DNA from: an uncultured Clostridia bacterium
Lineage (GTDB): Bacteria; Bacillota; Clostridia; Saccharofermentanales; Saccharofermentanaceae
Reading direction: 5' to 3'
Assembly: GCA_947165785.1 (NCBI GenBank)
Contig: CAMVBS010000005.1
Span: forward strand, 1 to 63,657
DNA: 63,657 bases
Under the pieces are notes generated by a model that saw only the letters and a list, made by a program, of their open reading frames with translations, ran no database searches and had not been told where the DNA came from. The position numbers and the translations under genes were made by a program. Each line of letters opens with the position of its first letter. The stretch's first letter is position 1. Below are positions 34,308 through 41,597 of this stretch, piece after piece.

Positions 34308-34871
34308 ATGTTTTACGAAGACGACAAGATCCTGATAGAACTAAAAAAACCGGGTGAGGACAGCGAGAAGATGGCTCCGGGACTTCATGTCATAAACAGG
34401 CTCGATAAGCCTGTGGGAGGCCTTGTGCTGTTTGCCAAGGATAAAAAGACCGCCTCCGCTCTGTCGACGAAGGAGAACTTCGATAAGGTCTATTATGCGG
34501 TCGCCCTTGGAAGGATAGAGGGAGAAGGTATCCTTGAAGATCTGCTCCTTCATGACAGGAATAAGAATAAATCCTTCGTTGTTAAAAGAGAGCGTAAGGG
34601 CGTTAAGGATGCGAAGCTGTGGTACAGTTCGCAGGACGTTTTCGAGTATGAAGGGGAGGAATATACCCTCCTTAAGATAAAGCTGTTTACCGGAAGGACT
34701 CACCAGATCCGCGTGCAGTTTGCATCCCGCAAGCATCCATTGATCGGCGACGGCAAATACGGAAGCAGGGTCAAAGGATACATAAGGCTCTTCTGCGGCG
34801 AGCTCATAATAAAAGACCCCGAAGAGAAAGTCTTCAGGGTCGGATTGCCGGATGATTTTATACCTTCTTGA
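34308..34871 (+). CDS. RluA-family pseudouridine synthase, short form
   Basis: The protein is 187 residues. The catalytic motif is INRLDKPVGGLVLFAKD, with the Asp that attacks C6 of uridine; most relatives have HRLD-x-x-TSG. LFTGRTHQIRVQFASRKHPLIGDGKYG is the RluA signature block. It lacks an S4 RNA-binding domain and is shorter than RluD (~300), which is normal for the clostridial RluA-like group acting on tRNA or rRNA. The target base cannot be predicted. It starts 6 bp after the GH32 gene, with AGG in the stop region, so it may be cotranscribed. It ends tail to tail with the HTH gene, two bases apart. Confidence 0.85.
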   Translation: MFYEDDKILIELKKPGEDSEKMAPGLHVINRLDKPVGGLVLFAKDKKTASALSTKENFDKVYYAVALGRIEGEGILEDLLLHDRNKNKSFVVKRERKGVKDAKLWYSSQDVFEYEGEEYTLLKIKLFTGRTHQIRVQFASRKHPLIGDGKYGSRVKGYIRLFCGELIIKDPEEKVFRVGLPDDFIPS

Positions 34872-34873
34872 TA

Positions 34874-35374
34874 TTATCTCTTATCGAAAAGGCTCCTGTC
34901 TGCTTTACCGGAAGCAATTGTGTTATCTACCCATAGCTTAAGGGAAGCGATAGCAGCAGACATCTGCTCCAATGTATTCTGGATCTCTCTGAACTCGCGT
35001 GCTTCATCTGATGTGATAGCACCGTCAACAGTGATCTCGATAAGACGATCCTTATCCTTATAAAGTCTGTTCAATGTTGAGATCATCTCCAAAGTGATCT
35101 GCGAGAGTTCCTTAACTTCGATCTCAGGAACGGAGTCGATACCGATAGGACACTCGTGAGAGCAGAAGTAATTGCAAAGGGAAGGATTCTTGTAGCACTT
35201 AGCCATAGCCATGATCTCGTCAGGGTGCGGATATGATTTCTCGCTCTCGATCTTCTCGATCCTGTCTGCTGAGATGAACTGCAATTCCATGGATGCCTTC
35301 TCTCTTGTAAGATTGACGGCTTCACGACTTAACTGATAGATGTTCTTATTCTCTTTGATTGACTTTCTTCCCAT
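34874..35374 (-). CDS. XRE-like helix-turn-helix protein with Cys cluster
   Basis: The protein is 166 residues. Residues ~10-65 form an XRE-type HTH (YQLSREAVNLTREKAS and ADRIEKIESEKSYPHPDEIMAMAKCY). Directly after come CNYFCSHECPIG, three cysteines spaced C-x3-C-x3-C, which could bind a metal or Fe-S cluster. The C-terminal ~75 residues form a helical bundle that may serve oligomerisation. The family is common in Lachnospiraceae-type Clostridia and has no assigned function. GGAG lies 7 nt upstream of the ATG. It is monocistronic on the minus strand. Confidence 0.78.
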   Translation of the reverse strand: MGRKSIKENKNIYQLSREAVNLTREKASMELQFISADRIEKIESEKSYPHPDEIMAMAKCYKNPSLCNYFCSHECPIGIDSVPEIEVKELSQITLEMISTLNRLYKDKDRLIEITVDGAITSDEAREFREIQNTLEQMSAAIASLKLWVDNTIASGKADRSLFDKR

Positions 35375-35539
35375 TTTGTTACTCCGTTCGATGCTATTTT
35401 TGATTAAGGAAGGGAATAAATGACGTAAATCGCATGGAAATCGACTATATTCCTCTGTGTTTGATTATAAACTATTATTGTAATTAAACAAGGAATAAGC
35501 AAAAGACAGATTCATAGTAGTGAATTGTAACCCCCTGGT

Positions 35540-35563
35540 GACCGTCTCACATTAGTGAGGCGG
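35540..35563 (+). other. Hairpin upstream of the CPBP gene
   Basis: ACCGTCTCAC / GTGAGGCGGT, a 10-bp stem with a 4-nt loop and one G-T pair. There is no proper T run after it (TATCTATTTTA). It may be a weak terminator or a leader structure. The rest of the 35375-35640 gap is A/T-rich and shows nothing else I can name. Confidence 0.55.
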
Positions 35564-35640
35564 TTATCTATTTTATGGGGTTTTGTTTGCTAAGAACTAC
35601 CCGTGATGTTAATATAAGCCTTAGGAAATCGGAGGTATAT

Positions 35641-36600
35641 ATGATAGATTGCAGAAGTAATGTGATGTTCGAAGAAGCAGCCAAGGGCAAGCGCCGTTTT
35701 AATCCGTTTCTTGTCATGCTGTTCTTTATTCTGGTTTTTGACGTGGGACAGGCTCTTTCGGCTGTCGTTACTGCACCTTTCATGGTGGTCTGGATGGATA
35801 CTGAGATCCTTCCGAAGCTTCGTGAGATCGATGTTACCGCATTGAGTTTTGAGGAACTCATGAAACTTGCGGCTTCCATGCCTCCGTATGTATTTATCGC
35901 GAATCTTTTCAGCACTGTCTTTACGACTATCGCTGCTTTGATATTTGCAACAAAGATCGAGGGAAGATCTTTTGCTTCCGTGGGATTCCGTAAACATAAG
36001 ATAGCTTCTAACTATGGCCTCGGTTATCTTATTGGAGCAGGCGTTCTCGTTCTTACATGTCTTGTGACATGGGCGATTCGGGCTTGTGACATGAGTCTTG
36101 GAAACATTAACGCACTGATCATCTTATATTTCCTCGGCTATATAGTTCAGGGTATGTCTGAGGAAGTCCTTTGCAGAGGCTTTCTCATGATCTCATTACG
36201 TAATTCCATCAAGAGCGATCACGGTATATGGATATCCGTATTCGTATCCGCTCTTGTATTTGCACTTCTCCATTCGCTTAATCCGGGGATGACGGCTCTT
36301 TCATTTTTCAACCTTTTCCTCTCAGGATTATTCTTCTCGGCTCTGGTACTGAGATTTGATAATCTGTGGATAGCCTGTGCCGCTCATGCTGCATGGAACT
36401 TCTTCCAGGGCAACATAATCGGTGTCGAGGTAAGCGGAATGGAGCAGGGTGTTTCATTATTCAAATGTACCATCACGGGAAGCGATCTTATTACGGGCGG
36501 TTCGTTCGGATTTGAGGGTGGCCTTGTCATGACGGTTATCCTCTCTGTCGTTACAGTCTTGCTCTTTGTTGTTCCAGGCAGGAAAAAAGCGGAGGTGTGA
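35641..36600 (+). CDS. CPBP family intramembrane metalloprotease (Abi/RCE1-like)
   Basis: The protein is 319 residues from the ATG at 35641 (GGAGG upstream; the frame is open further 5' without a signal). About eight membrane helices are seen. The three catalytic motifs are present in order: SEEVLCRGFLM (E-E-x3-R), FALLHSLNPG (H) and HAAWNFFQGN (H-x3-N). The family includes CAAX prenyl proteases and bacteriocin-immunity proteins; the substrate here is unknown. It begins an operon with a zinc-ribbon protein 1 nt downstream and a J-like protein behind that. Confidence 0.92.
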   Translation: MIDCRSNVMFEEAAKGKRRFNPFLVMLFFILVFDVGQALSAVVTAPFMVVWMDTEILPKLREIDVTALSFEELMKLAASMPPYVFIANLFSTVFTTIAALIFATKIEGRSFASVGFRKHKIASNYGLGYLIGAGVLVLTCLVTWAIRACDMSLGNINALIILYFLGYIVQGMSEEVLCRGFLMISLRNSIKSDHGIWISVFVSALVFALLHSLNPGMTALSFFNLFLSGLFFSALVLRFDNLWIACAAHAAWNFFQGNIIGVEVSGMEQGVSLFKCTITGSDLITGGSFGFEGGLVMTVILSVVTVLLFVVPGRKKAEV

Positions 36601-36601
36601 A

Positions 36602-37114
36602 ATGATCTGCGGAAGATGCGGAAACGAATTTGATCAAAATGACAGGTTCTGTCAAAACTGCGGAGCGCCGATAGCCTTTGTTCCGCGGATGAATGATCCT
36701 GTTCCTGATCCTGTTCAGCCTCGGGTTCAATATCAGTCCCAACCTATGTATGTACAGCCGCAGCAAACAGATCCTCAGGCGGTGGAAGCACTTGGCAAAG
36801 CGAGGACTTCCGTAATATTAAGTGCAATAGGACTTGGTTTCTCGTTTGTCTGGTATTTGGCCATTGTCGGACTTGTGCTGTCCATAGTGGGTGTTGTAAA
36901 ATCTTCAAAGTCCCGTAAGATGGGATATCGGGGAACAATGGCATCGGTCGGCAAAGGCATTGGTATTACAGGCATTATCATCTCGAGTCTTATGATGATA
37001 CTTATGGTTGTCATATTATTCCTATATACCATGGATTATATTCATGGAGACCAGCCTTACTTTGAAGACTATCTGGACAGATATGAATGGGGATACGAAG
37101 AAACAGAACTTTGA
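36602..37114 (+). CDS. Zinc-ribbon membrane protein (DUF4190-like)
   Basis: The protein is 170 residues from the ATG at 36602 (GGAGG before it). The first 22 residues hold a zinc ribbon, MICGRCGNEFDQNDRFCQNCG (C-x2-C-x10-12-C-x2-C). A Pro/Gln/Val linker follows. Then come two or three membrane helices with a GLVLSIVGVVKSSKSRK segment, as in DUF4190 proteins. The acidic tail ends in EETEL. The function is unknown; such proteins often sit near membrane proteases and sensor proteins. It lies between the CPBP protease and J-like genes in one operon. Confidence 0.8.
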   Translation: MICGRCGNEFDQNDRFCQNCGAPIAFVPRMNDPVPDPVQPRVQYQSQPMYVQPQQTDPQAVEALGKARTSVILSAIGLGFSFVWYLAIVGLVLSIVGVVKSSKSRKMGYRGTMASVGKGIGITGIIISSLMMILMVVILFLYTMDYIHGDQPYFEDYLDRYEWGYEETEL

Positions 37115-37130
37115 AAGCAGGTAACTGACT

Positions 37131-38117
37131 TTGGCTAATGACATCGAACATGAATCAGGCGCATCTGAAGAACTGATAGGAATGAGTAAGGAAAAGGCCC
37201 TTGAATATCTGGGTCTTAAGCCTGATGCAAATGATTTCGAGATAGATGATAAGTTCTGGCAGCTTTCCAAGAATGCCAGAGGTATAAGCGATGATAAAGA
37301 GCGTGAGCAGAAGATCATCGATATCACATATGCGTATGATGTGGCAACGGGTAAAGAGCAGGAAAGGATCAGGGCTTTAAGAGAGCGTGAGGCGGAACCT
37401 AAGTACCTGGGAAAGACAAAAGGTGAGTGGAAGAACTATTTCGGTTATACCTGGTATAAATATCTCATCGTCCTTTTCATTATCGTGTGTGCAGTCCTTA
37501 TCGTTAAAAGGATCATCTTTACTCCCGATGAAGATATCGGAGTGCTTTCAGTAGGCCATTTTAAGGTGGATACAGATATCATGGATGCAAGGCTTCGTGA
37601 CAGCGGATTTAAGAATCCCTATGTCGCTGAGGTCGATATCGCAGTCCCGAATGATCAGGGACAGACGTCCAATGCATATGCTTCCCAGTCCTCATCGGTA
37701 TTGTTCCTTTCAAATCCGGAACTTGTCGTAACTGACGAAGCTACGCTCCTTTATTTCTACGGGAACATGGCCGATATGGCTCCTTACTATGAGGAACTTA
37801 AAGAAGAACTTCCTGCTGAGACATTGGAGAAGATAACACCTGTATATTACAGTGAATATGATGCCGAGCTCCTGTCAGTAAAATATCAGGAAGATCAGGG
37901 AGCGGGAAACATTGATTATTCGGATCTTGAAGCAGCAAGTCAGGAGCCTGTTCTTGTAGGCCTCGAGATAAAGGATGAAGATCTGATGACTGCTCTCGGA
38001 TACAAAAATCTCTGGCCTTCATCTGACGCGACATTGATCTTCAGTTTCGGTGTTAAAGGTGACAATAAAGAGGAAGCTCAGAAGTTCCTCACATCAATAT
38101 TGAGAGAAGTTTCCTGA
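37131..38117 (+). CDS. Single-pass membrane protein with HPD-less J-like domain
   Basis: The protein is 328 residues from a TTG at 37131; the ribosome-binding site is weak (GCAGGT), so the start is not certain. Residues ~20-75 align by eye with a DnaJ domain (ALEYLGLKPDANDFEIDDKFWQLS and ITYAYDVATG), but the HPD tripeptide that stimulates DnaK is replaced by NARG. A membrane helix follows at ~113-133. The last ~190 residues lie outside and are acidic. The protein cannot act as a normal Hsp70 co-chaperone. It may dock another partner. The 3' end overlaps the opposing rsuA gene by 29 bp. Confidence 0.7.
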   Translation: MANDIEHESGASEELIGMSKEKALEYLGLKPDANDFEIDDKFWQLSKNARGISDDKEREQKIIDITYAYDVATGKEQERIRALREREAEPKYLGKTKGEWKNYFGYTWYKYLIVLFIIVCAVLIVKRIIFTPDEDIGVLSVGHFKVDTDIMDARLRDSGFKNPYVAEVDIAVPNDQGQTSNAYASQSSSVLFLSNPELVVTDEATLLYFYGNMADMAPYYEELKEELPAETLEKITPVYYSEYDAELLSVKYQEDQGAGNIDYSDLEAASQEPVLVGLEIKDEDLMTALGYKNLWPSSDATLIFSFGVKGDNKEEAQKFLTSILREVS

Positions 38118-38808
38118 TGCCCTGAAGTTCATCTTCCGTAAGTTCTTCGAGTACGCCTTCGGCTTCGGGAACAGTGATGTTTCCTATCTGAAGCCTTCGA
38201 AGTTCAAGTACGCTTCTTCCGAATTTTGATATCATCCGTCTTACCTGATGAGTCTTACCTTCCGTTATCGTGAGCATGCACCTGTTGCCGTCAAGAAGCT
38301 TAAGCTGCGCAGGTTTAAGTTCTATCCTCTCATCGGTATCGTCAAGGGTCAGGCCCTCCTTGAAAAGCTGCACGTGCTCTTCGGTCAGAGGTTCTCCCTC
38401 ATAAGTTACAAGGTATGTCTTCTCGATATTATATTTGGGGCTTGTGAGCCTGTGGGACATCTCACCGTCATTTGTAAGGATAAGAAGCCCGGTTGTATGG
38501 TAATCGAGTCTTCCGACAGGACTTAGTCTCTTTGTCTTAAGGTTATCCGGTATAAGATCCGCAACTGTCTTAAGACGCTTATCTTCCATGGCGGTAAGGA
38601 CACAGTCAGGCTTATCGATCTTAAAGTAAAGGAAAGTCTTCGACTCGATCTTGTTGTCACCGATGGTAACATCATCGTCTTCGCTTACACCGTAACCGAT
38701 GTCCTTGATAACCGTATCATTAACGCGGACAAGTCCTCGCGAGATAAGTTTTCTTACTTCGCTCCTTGTACCGTATCCTGAATTTGCAAGCATTTTGTCG
38801 AGTCTCAT
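38089..38808 (-). CDS. rsuA: RsuA-family 16S rRNA pseudouridine synthase
   Basis: The protein is 239 residues from the ATG at 38808; the frame is open far upstream, but that part is antisense to the UDG gene. It has an N-terminal S4 RNA-binding domain (MRLDKMLANSGYGTRSEVRKLISRG...) and the catalytic motif VGRLDYHTTGLLILTNDG with the nucleophilic Asp. TEGKTHQVRRM is the family C-terminal motif. It would isomerise a uridine of 16S rRNA. There is no Shine-Dalgarno site before the ATG. A -10-like TACAAT lies only 7 bases upstream, so the mRNA may be leaderless. Confidence 0.92.
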   Translation of the reverse strand: MRLDKMLANSGYGTRSEVRKLISRGLVRVNDTVIKDIGYGVSEDDDVTIGDNKIESKTFLYFKIDKPDCVLTAMEDKRLKTVADLIPDNLKTKRLSPVGRLDYHTTGLLILTNDGEMSHRLTSPKYNIEKTYLVTYEGEPLTEEHVQLFKEGLTLDDTDERIELKPAQLKLLDGNRCMLTITEGKTHQVRRMISKFGRSVLELRRLQIGNITVPEAEGVLEELTEDELQGIRKLLSILM

Positions 38809-38815
38809 GTAGAAG

Positions 38816-38821
38816 ATTGTA
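38816..38821 (-). promoter_or_regulatory. Putative -10 of rsuA implying a leaderless transcript
   Basis: TACAAT reads on the minus strand with its last base at 38816. A start site 6-7 nt later coincides with the ATG at 38808. The -35 is not convincing. Confidence 0.4.
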
Positions 38822-38865
38822 GCATATGATAAACTATATAAAAACATTAAAGGATGAGTCTTTAT

Positions 38866-39468
38866 ATGGATGACTTTGATAAGAAATGGGAAGAGTTCGA
38901 GTCTTCCTGCAGAAGCTGTGAGTCGTGCGATCTTTGTAAGAACAGGACCAATGTCGTTATCTACCGTGGAAGCAGGAAAGCGCCTTTGATGATCATCGGT
39001 GAAGCCCCCGGCGAGAGCGAGGATCTTGAAGGCAAGCCGTTCGTCGGAAGATCCGGTAAGCTTCTTCAAAACCTCATCAATTCCTTCGGTATCAGCGAGG
39101 AAGATTATCACATCTGCAACATCTGCAAGTGCCGTCCTCCGGAGAACAGAAGGCCTGAGCCGTCTGAGATCAAGGCGTGCAAGACTCATCTTGCCGAGCA
39201 GTTCAGGCTCGTTAAGCCTAAGATCATCCTTCTTTGCGGATCCACGGCTTATGAGGGTTTCTTTAACGAGAAGCCGCTGATGGGGCAGGTCAGGGGTAAT
39301 TTCACCGTAAGAAACGGCTATGAGATCATGACTACATATCACCCTGCATACGCTCTTCGTAATCCGAAGATGAAGGTTCCCATGATGGAGGACTTCGAGA
39401 AGGTCTATAACCGCCTTGTTGAGCTCAACCTCATAAAGCCTTCAGCGCCTATCAATCCCGTAAACTGA
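38866..39468 (+). CDS. udg: Family 4 uracil-DNA glycosylase (Fe-S type)
   Basis: The protein is 200 residues from the ATG at 38866; an ATG at 38854 adds four residues but overlaps the AAAGGA site. It removes uracil from deaminated DNA. Motif GEAPGESED lies in the catalytic loop and HPAYALRNP in the leucine loop that inserts into DNA. Four cysteines for a 4Fe-4S cluster are available in SCESCDLC near the start and in CNICKC near residue 84, as in thermophilic and clostridial family 4 enzymes. A KTHL-x-EQ segment follows. It is divergent from rsuA and monocistronic. Confidence 0.92.
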   Translation: MDDFDKKWEEFESSCRSCESCDLCKNRTNVVIYRGSRKAPLMIIGEAPGESEDLEGKPFVGRSGKLLQNLINSFGISEEDYHICNICKCRPPENRRPEPSEIKACKTHLAEQFRLVKPKIILLCGSTAYEGFFNEKPLMGQVRGNFTVRNGYEIMTTYHPAYALRNPKMKVPMMEDFEKVYNRLVELNLIKPSAPINPVN

Positions 39469-39529
39469 TCTTACTTATCGCTATTCTCGAAAAAGTGACT
39501 TCAGTTTTAAGACTTGTTTCAAAAGCCTA

Positions 39530-39558
39530 TTGATTTTATTTTGGCTCTTTGCTATACT
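39530..39558 (+). promoter_or_regulatory. Promoter of tRNA-Gln
   Basis: TTGATT (39530-39535), 17-nt spacer, TATACT (39553-39558), 24 bp before the tRNA. Confidence 0.7.
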
Positions 39559-39582
39559 TAGTGCCGTTGATTAAGTCAACAT

Positions 39583-39656
39583 TGCCGAATTGTGTAAGGG
39601 TAGCACTCCGGTTTCTGGCACCGTCTGTCTGGGTTCGAATCCTAGTTCGGCAGCCA
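39583..39656 (+). tRNA. tRNA-Gln (anticodon CTG)
   Basis: A cloverleaf can be drawn by hand: acceptor TGCCGAA / TTCGGCA, D stem GTGT / GCAC with GGG in its loop, anticodon loop TTCTGGC giving CTG, T arm CTGGG-TTCGAAT-CCTAG, discriminator G and encoded CCA. One mismatch (C-T) is seen at the outer anticodon stem pair. Total length 74 with CCA. The first pair T-A at the acceptor end is typical for glutamine tRNAs. Confidence 0.93.
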
Positions 39657-39661
39657 TACAG

Positions 39662-39695
39662 CTGCAAGACTCATCTGAGGCTTGCAGTTTTTTTT
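39662..39695 (+). terminator. Terminator after tRNA-Gln
   Basis: 7-bp stem CTGCAAG / CTTGCAG with a 12-nt loop, followed by eight T. Confidence 0.92.
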
Positions 39696-39752
39696 GCCGT
39701 TTTTCCTCTGAGACAGTTGATGATCTCGTATCCCGCTTTTTCGAGAAGAAAA

Positions 39753-39801
39753 ATCTTGACAGTGTAAAGTTTCTTGCTATAATCATCTTGACAGTGTAAA
39801 G
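39753..39801 (+). promoter_or_regulatory. Consensus promoter with duplicated 17-bp operator
   Basis: A perfect TTGACA (39756-39761) and TATAAT (39778-39783) are 16 nt apart. The 17-mer ATCTTGACAGTGTAAAG occurs at 39753-39769, covering the -35, and again at 39785-39801, at the expected start of transcription. The two are 32 bp apart, three helix turns. The 15-mer inside (CTTGACAGTGTAAAG) is an imperfect palindrome with 12 of 15 bases symmetric. It probably binds the TetR protein encoded downstream. Confidence 0.75.
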
Positions 39802-39817
39802 ATTGGAGGCCGGGACA

Positions 39818-40897
39818 GTGAATAAAAAGCGGAGGATACTTATGGTCATACTGATATGCCTGTTGGCGATCCCGGTCCTGATGTCGGCGGTCTTTGTGAT
39901 CATAAGCCCGGGTAAGATCCGGGAATATGAAGGTGATAAGAGCCTGTCCGAGAAGTTTGTGATGGATGTAAACGGCGCTCCTAACGGCTTTTTCATTAAC
40001 AGCAAGGATACGGAGAATCCCGTTCTGCTCTTTGTATCGAGCGGCCCCGGAACTGACGATTACGTCTTCACGGACAGATATAAGGACATGGATCTGGAAG
40101 AGGAGTTCACGGTCGTTTACTGGGACTACAGGGACATGGGGATAGCTTATGATCCTTCGTTCGATACGGAGAAGATCACACTCGACAATATCCTTGATGA
40201 TGCCAAAGCGGTAACGGATTATCTGAAGGAGAGATTCGGGAAAGAAAAGATCTTTATCATGGGGTTTTCGGGCGGAACGCATATTGCGTTAAGAGCTGCG
40301 AAGGCACATCCTGAAGATTATCATGCACTGATAAACATGGCGCAGTGCGTTACTGACGGACCTGACCGTGACGAACTCATGTATGAGTTTATGAAGGACG
40401 TCTTTACCTCCGGAAATGACAGGTCTTCTCTTAAGAAACTTGAGGATTCGATAACAAGATCCGATGACGGCAGGATAAGCTGTAAGGATTGGTATAACTT
40501 CGTTGTGCTCGTCCATAAAGCTGGCGGCGGGACCATAAAGGATAAGACGGAATTTGAAGGGATCGTCGTACCGATAATCTTGAGCAGATGTTATACGGTC
40601 AAGGAGAAACTTAATTATGTTCCTGCAATGAAGATGTACAGGAAAACGCCTCTGGAAGAGGAACTTAATGACTTCGATTACAGAAAAACGATAACGTCGC
40701 TTGAGATACCTGTATATTTCATAAGCGGTGATACGGACTATAACTGTCCTTGGGAACTCGTCGAAGAATACTTTGATCTGATCGACGCTCCGGACAAGGG
40801 ATTTTATCTGATATCGGATTCGGCTCATAGCCCTTTGTGGGAGAATCCAAAGGAAACATGTGATATCCTTAAACAGATAAAGGAGAAGTTCATATGA
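39818..40897 (+). CDS. Membrane-anchored alpha/beta hydrolase
   Basis: The protein is 359 residues from a GTG at 39818, chosen because GGAGGC lies 7 nt before it. A basic start and one hydrophobic segment (~10-32) anchor it to the membrane with the enzyme outside or as a signal anchor. The alpha/beta fold has VLLFVSSGPGTDDY (oxyanion strand), the nucleophile elbow GFSGGT (G-x-S-x-G), the acid Asp in FISGDTDYNCP and the His in SDSAHSPLWE, so the triad is complete. It resembles proline iminopeptidase-like hydrolases. The substrate is unknown. It overlaps the tetR-type gene by four bases (ATGA). Confidence 0.85.
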   Translation: MNKKRRILMVILICLLAIPVLMSAVFVIISPGKIREYEGDKSLSEKFVMDVNGAPNGFFINSKDTENPVLLFVSSGPGTDDYVFTDRYKDMDLEEEFTVVYWDYRDMGIAYDPSFDTEKITLDNILDDAKAVTDYLKERFGKEKIFIMGFSGGTHIALRAAKAHPEDYHALINMAQCVTDGPDRDELMYEFMKDVFTSGNDRSSLKKLEDSITRSDDGRISCKDWYNFVVLVHKAGGGTIKDKTEFEGIVVPIILSRCYTVKEKLNYVPAMKMYRKTPLEEELNDFDYRKTITSLEIPVYFISGDTDYNCPWELVEEYFDLIDAPDKGFYLISDSAHSPLWENPKETCDILKQIKEKFI

Positions 40898-41469
40898 GTG
40901 ACAGCTATCATCACGGTAATCTTCGCCAGGCATTGATAGATGCGGGCATAAGGATAATCAACGAAGAAGGTGAGGGAAGACTTTCCCTTCGTAAAGTTGC
41001 GGCTTCCTGCAATGTGTCGCACGCGGCTCCGTATGCTCATTTTAAGGACAAGGAAGAACTTCTCGATGCGATCAAGAATAATGTGACCGACAGGTTCATG
41101 AGCGAACTCAAAGATTCTGTAAAAGACTCATCCAATGCGGATGAAGCCCTGGTCAACATGGGTAAGAGATACGTTGATTTCTTCGTTAAGAATCCGGATT
41201 ATTTCAAGTTCCTGTTCAGCAGCCAGAATATAACGGCTCACCTTGGTTCCGATGATGAGAATGACTATCCGCCGTTTCTTTTTCTCAAGGAACACTATCT
41301 GAAATATCTTAAGGAACACGGTCTTAAAAAGACCAAAAAAGAAAAAGAGATAGACCTTTTACAACTCTGGTCCTCCGTTCACGGACTGGCGTCGATCGCG
41401 TGTATGTCAGGTGTTGAAGTGTCCTTTGACTGGGAAAAGGAGATCCCCGGGGATATACTGATCCGCTGA
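40894..41469 (+). CDS. TetR family regulator (WHG-type), probable autorepressor
   Basis: The protein is 191 residues. The N-terminal HTH runs from ~10-55 (RIINEEGEGRLSLRKVAASCNVSHAAPYAHFKDKEELLDAI). The C-terminal ligand domain carries LLQLWSSVHGLASIA, the pattern of the WHG/TetR_C_33 group. It is translationally coupled to the hydrolase gene. The promoter ahead of that gene has two copies of a palindromic 15-17-bp site, which the protein most likely binds, so hydrolase and regulator would be induced together by a ligand, perhaps a hydrolase substrate. That link is inference. Confidence 0.9.
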   Translation: MSDSYHHGNLRQALIDAGIRIINEEGEGRLSLRKVAASCNVSHAAPYAHFKDKEELLDAIKNNVTDRFMSELKDSVKDSSNADEALVNMGKRYVDFFVKNPDYFKFLFSSQNITAHLGSDDENDYPPFLFLKEHYLKYLKEHGLKKTKKEKEIDLLQLWSSVHGLASIACMSGVEVSFDWEKEIPGDILIR

Positions 41470-41562
41470 TCAGATCAGGGACAGATCATACATGTCTTTT
41501 TTCATAAGTTTTGGTGAAAATGTAGATCTTTGTTATCAAGTGAAAACAAATGAAAGATTTGA

Positions 41563-41591
41563 TTGACAAAGTAAAAACACCAAGCTATTAT
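41563..41591 (+). promoter_or_regulatory. Consensus promoter of the DeoR gene, leaderless
   Basis: TTGACA (41563-41568), 17-nt spacer, TATTAT (41586-41591). The next ATG is at 41598, where transcription should begin. No ribosome-binding site is present between them. Confidence 0.8.
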
Positions 41592-41597
41592 GACTGC

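Larger units (their letters stand above)
39469..39817 (+). other. Gene-poor gap with tRNA-Gln, terminator, promoter and operators
   Basis: This stretch of ~350 bp has no protein gene that I can support. It contains the promoter and gene of tRNA-Gln, a terminator and the double-operator promoter of the hydrolase-TetR operon, each listed separately. It also holds two copies of CTCGAAAAAG (39486-39495 on plus, 39736-39745 on minus). Confidence 0.8.

Noticed and set aside
38809..39342. Long N-terminal extension of rsuA
   Set aside because: The extension is antisense to the UDG gene and has no family resemblance; the S4 domain begins directly at the ATG at 38808.
39583..39660. Integrase attachment site at tRNA-Gln
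   Set aside because: There is no repeat of the tRNA 3' end nearby and no integrase gene in the window.
39583..40005. Open frames over the tRNA and the hydrolase promoter
   Set aside because: They cover a tRNA and terminators on one or the other strand; no start signal or family match. They are shadows.
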